DNA from: Bacteroidales bacterium UBA7574
GTDB lineage: Bacteria; Bacteroidota; Bacteroidia; Bacteroidales; Paludibacteraceae
DNA: 12,019 bases
Reading direction: 5' to 3'
Assembly: GCA_002479035.1 (NCBI GenBank)
Contig: DLLA01000020.1
Span: forward strand, 13,561-25,579
Shown here: positions 7,282 through 12,019 of the stretch, piece after piece
Layout of the letters: each line of letters begins with the position of its first letter
Numbering within the stretch: the stretch's first letter is position 1
Position numbers and translations under genes: made by a program
The notes under the pieces: model-generated
Databases searched by the model: none
Told to the model about the DNA's origin: nothing
The model's input: the letters and a program-made list of their open reading frames with translations, nothing else

Positions 7282-7767
7282 TTACACCTCCTCTGCAATG
7301 ACCTCTTCGGGTTCTGTGGAGGGCAAAGTGGTGCCGGTGAAAGTGCTAAACCAAGCGTCCAACGTGGCATTGACACGTGCGGTGATGTCGGGTGTGACTT
7401 TGTCGGCTATTTTGTTGAGGACATAGGCAATGGCGATGCCATCGTCCAACATACCTAATACGGAGAACAGGCGTTTAGGCACCAGACTCGGCGAGAGGAC
7501 ATACGCAATGGCGGCGAAAATGAGGATTTTCTCGGTTAGAGATGTTTCGGCATAGCGAATGACATAGTAGAAAGTGAGAACAGGGGTGACTGCGAGTCGC
7601 CCTGCACGCAAGGCATAGTCGCGGAGGTTGCTGTCGCCATTGCCTACGAGGGAGGCAAATTTGTCAGACCAATCTACATTAGATAGTTTGCGGACCAAGT
7701 GTCCGACTGGTCGCCCAAGTACCATATCTGCCAGTACTAAAAGGCAAAGGATAGTGAAAGTTCCCAT
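7282..7767 (-). CDS. YkvA/DUF1232-family membrane protein
   Basis: The 161-aa protein matches the DUF1232 (YkvA-like) family in its centre: LTEKILIFAAIAYVLSPSLV (77-96) followed by a second helix after VLGMLDDGIAIAYVLNKI (103-120). The family pattern is Y-x-x-S-P-x-D-L-I-P ... G-x-x-D-D; here SP and LDD are kept, while the usual acidic D in SPxDLIP is Leu. The N-terminus (3-18) is hydrophobic, and the C-terminal about 25 residues are acidic (TEPEEVIAEEV). It probably sits in the inner membrane. Family members have no firmly established biochemical function, so none is assigned. It has its own likely promoter 44-51 bp upstream and is followed after 68 bp by the 538-aa gene. Confidence 0.8.
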   Translation of the reverse strand: MGTFTILCLLVLADMVLGRPVGHLVRKLSNVDWSDKFASLVGNGDSNLRDYALRAGRLAVTPVLTFYYVIRYAETSLTEKILIFAAIAYVLSPSLVPKRLFSVLGMLDDGIAIAYVLNKIADKVTPDITARVNATLDAWFSTFTGTTLPSTEPEEVIAEEV

Positions 7768-7810
7768 ACTAATTAATTTTGAGGATTAAACATATTGTTG
7801 TTGAATGGTG

Positions 7811-7818
7811 CAAAGTTA
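7811..7818 (-). promoter_or_regulatory. Likely -7 promoter element for the DUF1232 gene
   Basis: On the minus strand TAACTTTG (7818-7811) is a perfect TAnnTTTG element. A TTC, one base from the preferred TTG, lies 21 bases upstream as a weak -33 element. Transcription from here would give a leader of roughly 35-40 bases before the ATG at 7767, in a 92-bp gap after the peptidase gene. Confidence 0.45.
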
Positions 7819-7859
7819 GAAAGAATTATCGGGATATCTGAAGCATTGCAACGTTGTAA

Positions 7860-8603
7860 TCAGTCGTCCCAATTGTATTCTTGCGTGAAGGGTTGCTGAT
7901 GGGCATAGATGAGAGGTGTCATCAGTTGAAGATAGCGGCTGAATTGGGACATAAAATTTTGCAGGGTGAGCGGGAGCCCCGCTTGGTGCAATTTTGCTAC
8001 AGCCTGTTGTCCAAAGGTGATGACATCTTGCCGCAATGCCCCATCGGGGTGCGTGGAGCTGCTTGGGGTATTGCCTAAGCCTACGGCGACACCACTGATG
8101 TCCATGTGCTCCATAGCAGCACGGACACCCATGAAGAAGTCACACGCCAGTTCCTCTTCCCATGCGCCGTGGTTGAGTCCCTGAAAAGCAGTGCGCTGGA
8201 AGTAGCGATGGGCACACTCGTGCGTCATAATGAGACTGAAAGCATCTTGCGTGGTGACACCCAACTGCTGTAGTTGCCGTAGGTTGAAGCAGAGAATATC
8301 GTCGCCATAGGTGGTGGAGTCATAGTTGACGAACATCGTTTGCCCATTCCGTGCATTAGTGAGGTCGTACACTACATCGGGAGCAGGTATATTGAAGAAC
8401 CGACAAGCCGATTCGATGGCATTGCCGAGGTCGGTGGAAGAGAGACGGAAGGTACGGAAACGCTCCTCTACATCGCGCAAGAAATCATCCATAGTGGGAT
8501 GTTGCCAAGGGAAACGCTGCTGCGGAGCATGGGGTGTGGTACGGGTGTCGGGAGCATTGCCGGTACCAGTAGAATTGCGAAACTTGTCAAGCAGATTAGA
8601 CAT
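7860..8603 (-). CDS. Predicted zinc metallopeptidase (HExxH)
   Basis: The 247-aa protein carries HECAH (128-132), a canonical HExxH zinc-binding and catalytic motif, at the end of a hydrophobic helix AFSLIMTHECAH. About 19 residues on, EELACDFFMG supplies E151 as the likely third zinc ligand, with D155 in the position seen in ExxAD-type gluzincins. A further HPDGALR (185-191) resembles the conserved HPxxxxR of M48-like peptidases. The first about 35 residues are Pro/Thr/Gln-rich and look disordered. There is no signal peptide and no transmembrane helix, unlike HtpX or other membrane M48 enzymes, so it is probably cytosolic. The substrate is unknown. Its ATG overlaps the end of the upstream 149-aa gene by 8 bp, suggesting translational coupling and a shared task. 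Metallopeptidase fold: fairly sure; exact family: unsure. Confidence 0.75.
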   Translation of the reverse strand: MSNLLDKFRNSTGTGNAPDTRTTPHAPQQRFPWQHPTMDDFLRDVEERFRTFRLSSTDLGNAIESACRFFNIPAPDVVYDLTNARNGQTMFVNYDSTTYGDDILCFNLRQLQQLGVTTQDAFSLIMTHECAHRYFQRTAFQGLNHGAWEEELACDFFMGVRAAMEHMDISGVAVGLGNTPSSSTHPDGALRQDVITFGQQAVAKLHQAGLPLTLQNFMSQFSRYLQLMTPLIYAHQQPFTQEYNWDD

Positions 8604-9045
8604 ACTGGAATTGGATTAAGAGTTGCGTTTCTGTGAAAGTGATTTGCTGCAAACGAATGAATTGCAGCAGTTTGCCTATCTTTGGCACACGGTCGAACCG
8701 GAAGATGTAATCACCGTCTTCGTAGTCAATGAAGTGGATATATGTGGCATTGTTCATCTCACCTATGAACCGATTGATGCGGGAACAGAGGTGCAAGGCA
8801 ATTTCGGATATGATGTCCGTGGGGTATAACAACGTCAGGCGAATGGCGTTGTCGGGCATAACGGTGACTGCTGCATCAAAACGGAAGATGCGGTCTGCGG
8901 GGGCGAGGATGGGTAGTTCGTTGTCGTACCCGATTGGATAGGTGATATGCACAGACGCGGGACTGATGTACTCCATTCGGATGTGCTTGTCGGTCTCACG
9001 CAGACAGGCGGCTTCAAATTCGAGGTAAGTGATGGAAAGAATCAT
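8596..9045 (-). CDS. Hypothetical protein, 149 aa, coupled to the metallopeptidase
   Basis: I do not recognise a family. The protein alternates hydrophobic and charged residues in a way that suggests beta-strands (IRMEYISPASVHITYPIGY at about 22-40, AIRLTLLYPTDIISEIALHL at about 67-86), with no signal peptide or membrane helix. YIHFIDYEDGDYIFRFDRVP at about 101-120 is a conspicuous aromatic/acidic stretch. Its last 8 bases overlap the start of the metallopeptidase gene, and the upstream gene ends 18 bp before it, so it is in the same transcript. Possible roles include partner, inhibitor or substrate adaptor of the peptidase, but nothing in the sequence decides this. Confidence 0.7.
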   Translation of the reverse strand: MILSITYLEFEAACLRETDKHIRMEYISPASVHITYPIGYDNELPILAPADRIFRFDAAVTVMPDNAIRLTLLYPTDIISEIALHLCSRINRFIGEMNNATYIHFIDYEDGDYIFRFDRVPKIGKLLQFIRLQQITFTETQLLIQFQYV

Positions 9046-9063
9046 ATATGTAGTTGTTACTTG

Positions 9064-9588
9064 TTATTTACCATAACGGTATGTCGATACGGGGATATAG
9101 GTAAATTTCTCCACTACTTTTCCCATTCTGTCAATGTAGCCGAAGAGCGCAATTTCTTCATCATCGGTTGCTCCGTAATCGTCTTCGTCCTCGTAATAGC
9201 GTCCGTCGGGATTGATTTGCCATTCTACTTTGGCAATGCCATCTTTATAGCGAAATACTGTTGTGGGGAAGTCCATACTATGTGCTTTGGCTGTCATTAT
9301 AGCCCCTTCTGGTAGGTCATAGAGGCTACACCAGTCAATATCGTCATCATCAAGAGTCTTCCAATGCACACCATGGAATGGGGCGTAAGCACACCGAGTG
9401 CGGTGGTCTAACAAGTATTGAGGCTTCCACCTGCCGTTAATGGATTCTTCAATAAGTGCCATATCTTCGCCCTTATCTTCTGTACTATAGGGGTACTCGT
9501 CATATTCGGCGGTGCTGAGTTTTTTGTACAATCGTTTGGCTTCCGGTTTAATGTCAAGCAAGTACAGGATTGTTGAAATGATATCCAT
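9064..9588 (-). CDS. Hypothetical acidic protein with one WG-like C-terminal unit
   Basis: I chose the ATG at 9588 (174 aa); a TTG six bases upstream at 9594 would add two residues. The family is not recognised as a whole. The N-terminus MDIISTILYLLDIKPEAKRL is amphipathic rather than a signal peptide. The middle is acidic and Trp/Tyr-rich, with TLDDDDIDWCSLYDLPEGA and later DEDDYGATDDEE. The tail FGYIDRMGKVVEKFTYIPVS has the GYID-xxGK-V shape of a WG repeat, as in the broken gene next door, suggesting that the two are related in function. It starts only 13 bp after the stop of the WG gene, so they were probably co-transcribed. No catalytic motif is visible. Confidence 0.65.
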   Translation of the reverse strand: MDIISTILYLLDIKPEAKRLYKKLSTAEYDEYPYSTEDKGEDMALIEESINGRWKPQYLLDHRTRCAYAPFHGVHWKTLDDDDIDWCSLYDLPEGAIMTAKAHSMDFPTTVFRYKDGIAKVEWQINPDGRYYEDEDDYGATDDEEIALFGYIDRMGKVVEKFTYIPVSTYRYGK

Positions 9589-9601
9589 TGTCAATATATC
9601 T

Positions 9602-9865
9602 TTATGGTTGTTTTACAATCTCTCCTTTGGCGTTGATGAGTATATGGGCATAGCCCCACTCTTCTGTTTGGACACAATCGTACAGGTCATCGGTGATTTG
9701 GTAGATATGTTCATAAACAGCAGGGGTGATTAAACGCCCTGTTGTACGATTCATCAGCCCGTAACGCCACGCTATAGTATATATCCCATAGTTATCGTAT
9801 TCGTCGGTAAAATAAGAACAGCGATGTCCGAATGGTGGTTTGGAGGTCGGTTGAGACCATCCATT
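9602..9865 (-). pseudogene. C-terminal fragment of the WG-repeat gene
   Basis: After frameshift 2 the protein continues in the frame of the N-terminus: CSYFTDEYDNYGIYTIAWRY, then the last repeat YGLMNRTTGRLITPAVYEHI and the end INAKGEIVKQP. This frame stays open upstream to 10312, but that part reads as Ser/Thr/Ala/Arg-rich antisense-like sequence without repeats and is a shadow of the true middle frame. Confidence 0.5.
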
Positions 9866-10370
9866 GTAGTCCGTCTTGTGCCAAGATGATAGCACTATCC
9901 ACCACCTGAATACGGTCATAGACGCAATCCAACAGGATATGTCCGCACGAGTCCATAAGACCATACAGGTCGCCCTTGCGCAACTCCCGATAGCCGTGTG
10001 CCGTACGCTGGATGTTGTTATACTTGGGGGCAATGACCCAGTTGCCGATATGGTCAATACACCCAAAGAAACCGCACGTGTCTTTGACGGTGCAAAGTCC
10101 GCCTTTGAAGACATGTTCGACACCGTCGGTGGCATAGCCAAACTGCGGGCGAATGACATAGTTGCCACTGTGGTCAATGAAACCGAGCCGGTTGTTCTCC
10201 ACCACAGCACCCATGCCCTCCGAGAATACCCATGCGTGTTCCCATCGGGCAGGAATTTGAATGCGCCCCGTGTAAACATTGAGAAAACCACGACGGCTAT
10301 GCTTGTCTTCAAATACAGTCATGGAGTCATGCACTATGCCTGTGTAGATGTAATGCAATTTCGGGGTGAG
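9792..10370 (-). pseudogene. Middle fragment of the WG-repeat gene (repeats 1-4)
   Basis: This frame carries the clear repeats: GFLNVYTGRIQIPARW, GFIDHSGNYVIRPQFGY, GCIDHIGNWVIAPKYNNI and YGLMDSCGHILLDCVYDRI, each followed by a short variable segment. There is no ATG near its beginning; a TTG at 10358 is internal to the old gene, not a start. The frame ends at a TAA (9794-9792) reached only because of frameshift 2, with the final FLFYRRIR being out-of-frame. Confidence 0.55.
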
Positions 10371-10594
10371 GGCTTTCCTGTTTTGGCATCAATGGTTTGA
10401 TATTCGTGGTAGTCTGTCTGCTTGACCTTGACGGATTGGGACGATGTTAGGTAATATTCGTATTCATCATTGTACGAATAGCGGTACTCATAAACACGGT
10501 AGAGCATAATGACAAAGGTGATAACGGAGACCATTGTCAGCGACAGGAGTACTCTCCATGTGATACTCCAGATTTTTGTAAGGGTTGTTTTCAT
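10334..10594 (-). CDS. N-terminal fragment of the WG-repeat gene (anchor and linker)
   Basis: This is the 86-aa product the broken gene would still make: one transmembrane helix (ITWRVLLSLTMVSVITFVIM, about 11-30) followed by a Tyr-rich linker YRVYEYRYSYNDEYEYYL. After TGKP the last dozen residues (SPRNCITSTQA) are out-of-frame sequence created by frameshift 1. The ATG start is clear; it follows the 147-aa gene by 46 bp. Confidence 0.55.
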   Translation of the reverse strand: MKTTLTKIWSITWRVLLSLTMVSVITFVIMLYRVYEYRYSYNDEYEYYLTSSQSVKVKQTDYHEYQTIDAKTGKPSPRNCITSTQA

Positions 10595-10640
10595 ACGTTT
10601 GTTTTTTATAAAATTGTGAGAGGGGGGATTCAGGATTCAG

Positions 10641-11084
10641 CTAAGAGTATTTTCTATATTTAGTGTAAGCGGAAAAATCGATATAAATCTCACCTTCTTT
10701 CAGCACTGTTGTCAATGTATCTGCATTGAGTGTTATTGATAGAGGTGCACTATGCCAACACCAATAGTTCAATGTCTCAAACATAGCAATAGTTACATAA
10801 TATACTCTATTCCATTGTGGTCCATTGGCACATAATTCTTGATAGTCCAATGAATTCAAGAACCAAAAGTTACAATTAGGAGATGGGATAGAATCGCAAA
10901 CACCACTGACATCCATCATATACTTGATTGCCTCGTGTAAATCCATCTCGACTGAAACATCCCAGTTTGACAATATATGAGAAAGCATATCAGACCATTT
11001 TTCCCTCAAATAATTGCTATTATAGCATATAGCGGCACAGTGGCGAGCAACTTTTGAAAGTTCGATTTGAAAATCAGTAAGCAT
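10641..11084 (-). CDS. Hypothetical protein, 147 aa, unrecognised
   Basis: No family recognised. No signal peptide or transmembrane helix is evident, so it is probably cytosolic. It is unusually rich in Cys, Trp and Tyr: seven cysteines, including HCAAIC near 15-20 and CDSIPSPNC at about 63-71, and a Trp/Cys cluster LNYWCWHSAPLS at about 105-116. The cysteines are not spaced like a standard zinc site. The C-terminal end (EGEIYIDFSAYTKYRKY) looks beta-stranded. The gene is AT-rich, unlike lysS-pgi, and sits 46 bp from the genes on either side, all on the minus strand. Small soluble orphans in such clusters are sometimes immunity or effector proteins, but there is no direct evidence here. Confidence 0.65.
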   Translation of the reverse strand: MLTDFQIELSKVARHCAAICYNSNYLREKWSDMLSHILSNWDVSVEMDLHEAIKYMMDVSGVCDSIPSPNCNFWFLNSLDYQELCANGPQWNRVYYVTIAMFETLNYWCWHSAPLSITLNADTLTTVLKEGEIYIDFSAYTKYRKYS

Positions 11085-11130
11085 AATTATTCAGTTATGT
11101 TTGAGTTACACTTTGTAGTTATATACCTCC

Positions 11131-11472
11131 TTATTCACTATGCCCTTTTGTGGCGTCAGAACATTCCGGACAATAGTTGTAATCATTAGCCCTTAACCAA
11201 GAACCTTTTACTTTGCAGTGACAATGGTGCTTGTCGCATGTTTCTCTATTGCTATACTTTGAAATGCTACCTGTGAAAGAAGGATTATGGTTAGATTGAT
11301 ATTGGATGTCCCTCTCTCGACCTGCTTGCTGTAAACGTTGGTCTGTTCTATTTCCATCAATAACTATTACTATGACTGCTCCAACACACCATATAACGAT
11401 TAGCAACAACAACCGTTTTAAGATTTTTCGAAAGCGTGATGCTTCATTCTGCTTTTGAGAGTTTTTGTCCAT
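11131..11472 (-). CDS. Small single-pass membrane protein with Cys/His-rich tail
   Basis: The 113-aa protein has a basic N-terminus (RFRKILKR, 13-20), one strongly hydrophobic helix LLLLIVIWCVGAVIVIVI (21-38), a polar spacer and a C-terminal Cys/His cluster. The positive-inside rule suggests that the N-terminus faces the cytoplasm and the tail the periplasm. The cluster is C79, H82, H83, C84, H85, C86, then C101 and C104 in NYCPEC. The pairing CxC ... CPEC resembles a zinc ribbon and could bind a metal ion, or form disulfides if periplasmic. The family is not recognised. It begins about 67 bp after a perfect stem-loop and is AT-rich like its neighbours. Function unknown. Confidence 0.65.
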   Translation of the reverse strand: MDKNSQKQNEASRFRKILKRLLLLIVIWCVGAVIVIVIDGNRTDQRLQQAGRERDIQYQSNHNPSFTGSISKYSNRETCDKHHCHCKVKGSWLRANDYNYCPECSDATKGHSE

Positions 11473-11601
11473 ACAACTTAGTTTTATAGATTTGTAAAAA
11501 TCAGGTTAAAATAATATATTGATTCATTTAGCAGTGTACATAATCATCGCCAGTTTTACATGGCGATGATTATATGTTAATATCTTAGTGGAATAGTTGC
11601 A
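11473..11601. other. AT-rich spacer between two small genes
   Basis: This 129-bp spacer holds the stem-loop at 11540-11573 and no coding frame that I can support. On the minus strand I see no good TAnnTTTG element before the gene that starts at 11472, although TATTATTTTA near 11508-11517 is vaguely similar. Confidence 0.4.
11540..11573 (-). terminator. Perfect 12-bp stem-loop, possible terminator or attenuator
   Basis: ATAATCATCGCC (11540-11551) and GGCGATGATTAT (11562-11573) are perfect complements around a 10-base loop. The GC-rich part of the stem is next to the loop. On the minus strand it begins 28 bases after the stop of the 114-aa gene and about 67 bases before the start of the 113-aa gene. 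No T-tract follows on either strand, so it is not a textbook intrinsic terminator; it may be an RNA end-protecting hairpin or a regulatory structure between the two genes. Confidence 0.5.
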
Positions 11602-11946
11602 CTAGTTTCCACTTAACACATCTCCGATAAGTTCTATTATCTTGTTAAGACCTTCTTGAATCCATGTGGATATATTATCCCATAATGATACAAAAAAATC
11701 TTTAAGTCTGTCGTAAATCACAGGTAGTCCTTGCCTGAGCCATTCTTCTGCACGACGCAAAATTATGCGGATAACATCATCAGTAATATCCAATCCCTCA
11801 GGATGTGTAGCAATAAGTTCATCCCCTTGTTTGTCAAAACTTACCTTTGTCCATACTTGTTCCTCTGACCAAGATGGATGCATTGATTTTGTTTGCTCAA
11901 AACGCTCCATATCAGATGCTGATAGTTGTATTTTATTTTCTAACAT
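11602..11946 (-). CDS. Hypothetical protein, 114 aa, amphipathic C-terminus
   Basis: No family recognised. The first half is charged and soluble (MLENKIQLSASDMERFEQTK, then HPSWSEEQVWTKVSFD around 23-38). From about residue 58 it becomes a run of helices rich in Ile, Leu and Trp: VIRIILRRAEEWLRQGLPVI, LKDFFVSLWDNISTWIQEGL and NKIIELIGDVL. These look amphipathic rather than membrane-spanning, so membrane-surface binding, oligomerisation or coiled-coil packing is possible. The upstream gene, cut by the window edge, ends with a similar acidic helix and WIQEL, so the two may be tandem relatives. A stem-loop follows the stop. The ATG start is preceded by a 9-bp gap from the upstream stop. Confidence 0.6.
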   Translation of the reverse strand: MLENKIQLSASDMERFEQTKSMHPSWSEEQVWTKVSFDKQGDELIATHPEGLDITDDVIRIILRRAEEWLRQGLPVIYDRLKDFFVSLWDNISTWIQEGLNKIIELIGDVLSGN

Positions 11947-11955
11947 ATTGTTTGT

Positions 11956-12019
11956 TTAGTTAAAGAGTTCTTGTATCCAATCAACAATATCATCAACTAA
12001 TTCTATTCCCGCTTCTATC
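11956..12019 (-). CDS. Partial gene, C-terminal end only
   Basis: The last 20 codons and TAA stop (11958-11956) of a minus-strand gene that continues beyond the right edge. The tail reads IEAGIELVDDIVDWIQELFN, an acidic amphipathic helix. It ends 9 bp before the start of the 114-aa gene, so both are probably in one operon, and its WIQEL recalls WIQEGL in that protein. A frame this short could be chance, but its spacing, strand and resemblance support it. Confidence 0.45.
   Translation of the reverse strand, partial: IEAGIELVDDIVDWIQELFN

Larger units (their letters stand above)
9602..10594 (-). pseudogene. Membrane-anchored WG-repeat protein, broken by two frameshifts
   Basis: Read across three pieces, this was a protein of about 330 aa: a short cytoplasmic start, a transmembrane anchor (about 13-32), a Tyr/Asp-rich linker and about five WG-type repeats, each with a GxxD/N-xxG-x-I/V core. 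Frameshift 1 is at the G run 10370-10372: three Gs are present, and a fourth would join TGKP to LTPKLHYIYTG in frame. Frameshift 2 lies at about 9817-9865; removing one base, for example from TTT at 9839-9841, joins STDLQ to PPFGHRCSYF. The shifts have opposite sign, so the first and last parts share a frame while the middle does not. As it stands, translation stops at 10334. WG repeats are usually taken as binding modules; the exact role is unknown. Both shifts sit in short homopolymers, so sequencing or assembly error is a real alternative to decay. Confidence 0.75.

Noticed and set aside
9064..9594. TTG start at 9594 for the 174-aa gene
   Set aside because: An ATG lies two codons downstream at 9588 and is the more likely start.
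9868..10312. Upstream part of the minus-strand frame 10312-9602 as an independent 236-aa gene
   Set aside because: In this part WG repeats are in the other frame. The translation here is low-complexity Ser/Thr/Arg sequence, so it is a shadow.
9868..10400. + strand open frame (174 aa) opposite the WG repeats
   Set aside because: Antisense to clear WG repeats and without motifs of its own.
1..12019. CRISPR array, tRNA, rRNA, insertion sequence or integrase
   Set aside because: No regularly spaced repeats, no tRNA-like cloverleaf, and no transposase or recombinase motif were seen on either strand.

Overview
This window most likely comes from a Bacteroidota chromosome, probably order Bacteroidales. 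The evidence is a short (442 aa) glucose-6-phosphate isomerase, a class II lysyl-tRNA synthetase beginning MELSEQE, promoters of the Bacteroidota form (TTG, 20 nt, TAnnTTTG) and a WG-repeat protein family common in this phylum. Shine-Dalgarno sequences are mostly absent, as is usual there. Genus cannot be read from the sequence.

Layout. (1) Positions 1-2305, + strand: a compact two-gene restriction-modification module. A gamma-type N6-adenine methyltransferase overlaps by 38 bp a 248-aa protein that is best explained as its restriction endonuclease. The DNA is visibly AT-richer than the next region. A perfect 10-bp inverted repeat lies across the methyltransferase start codon, and a start-less reading frame upstream may be a gene remnant. 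(2) Positions 2352-5289, - strand: the housekeeping pair lysS-pgi, 31 bp apart, read from a good Bacteroidota promoter at 5385-5415 with a 13-bp dyad over the predicted transcription start. The module and this pair are convergent and only 46 bp apart. (3) Positions 5290-5596: gene-free, holding the lysS promoter and an AT-rich inverted repeat. (4) Positions 5597-9588, - strand: a 538-aa orphan, a YkvA/DUF1232 membrane protein with its own likely promoter, a predicted cytosolic zinc metallopeptidase (HECAH), a 149-aa orphan overlapping it by 8 bp, and a 174-aa acidic protein with one WG-like unit. (5) Positions 9602-10594, - strand: a membrane-anchored WG-repeat gene broken by two opposite frameshifts; the middle third lies in another frame from both ends. 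(6) Positions 10641-12019, - strand: AT-rich small genes, namely a 147-aa orphan, a 113-aa membrane protein with a Cys/His tail, a 114-aa protein with an amphipathic C-terminus, and the cut end of a similar gene. A perfect 12-bp stem-loop separates two of these.

How the parts relate. The methyltransferase and nuclease should act as one self-protecting system. lysS-pgi is core metabolism and translation. Everything from 5597 rightward runs in one direction with short gaps, so it is probably a few operons. It has an accessory look: orphans, a decaying gene, tandem small relatives and changing base composition. Apart from the zincin, the DUF1232 protein and the WG repeats I recognise no families there, and I did not find a clearly novel integrated system. 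No tRNA, rRNA, CRISPR array, transposase or integrase was seen.
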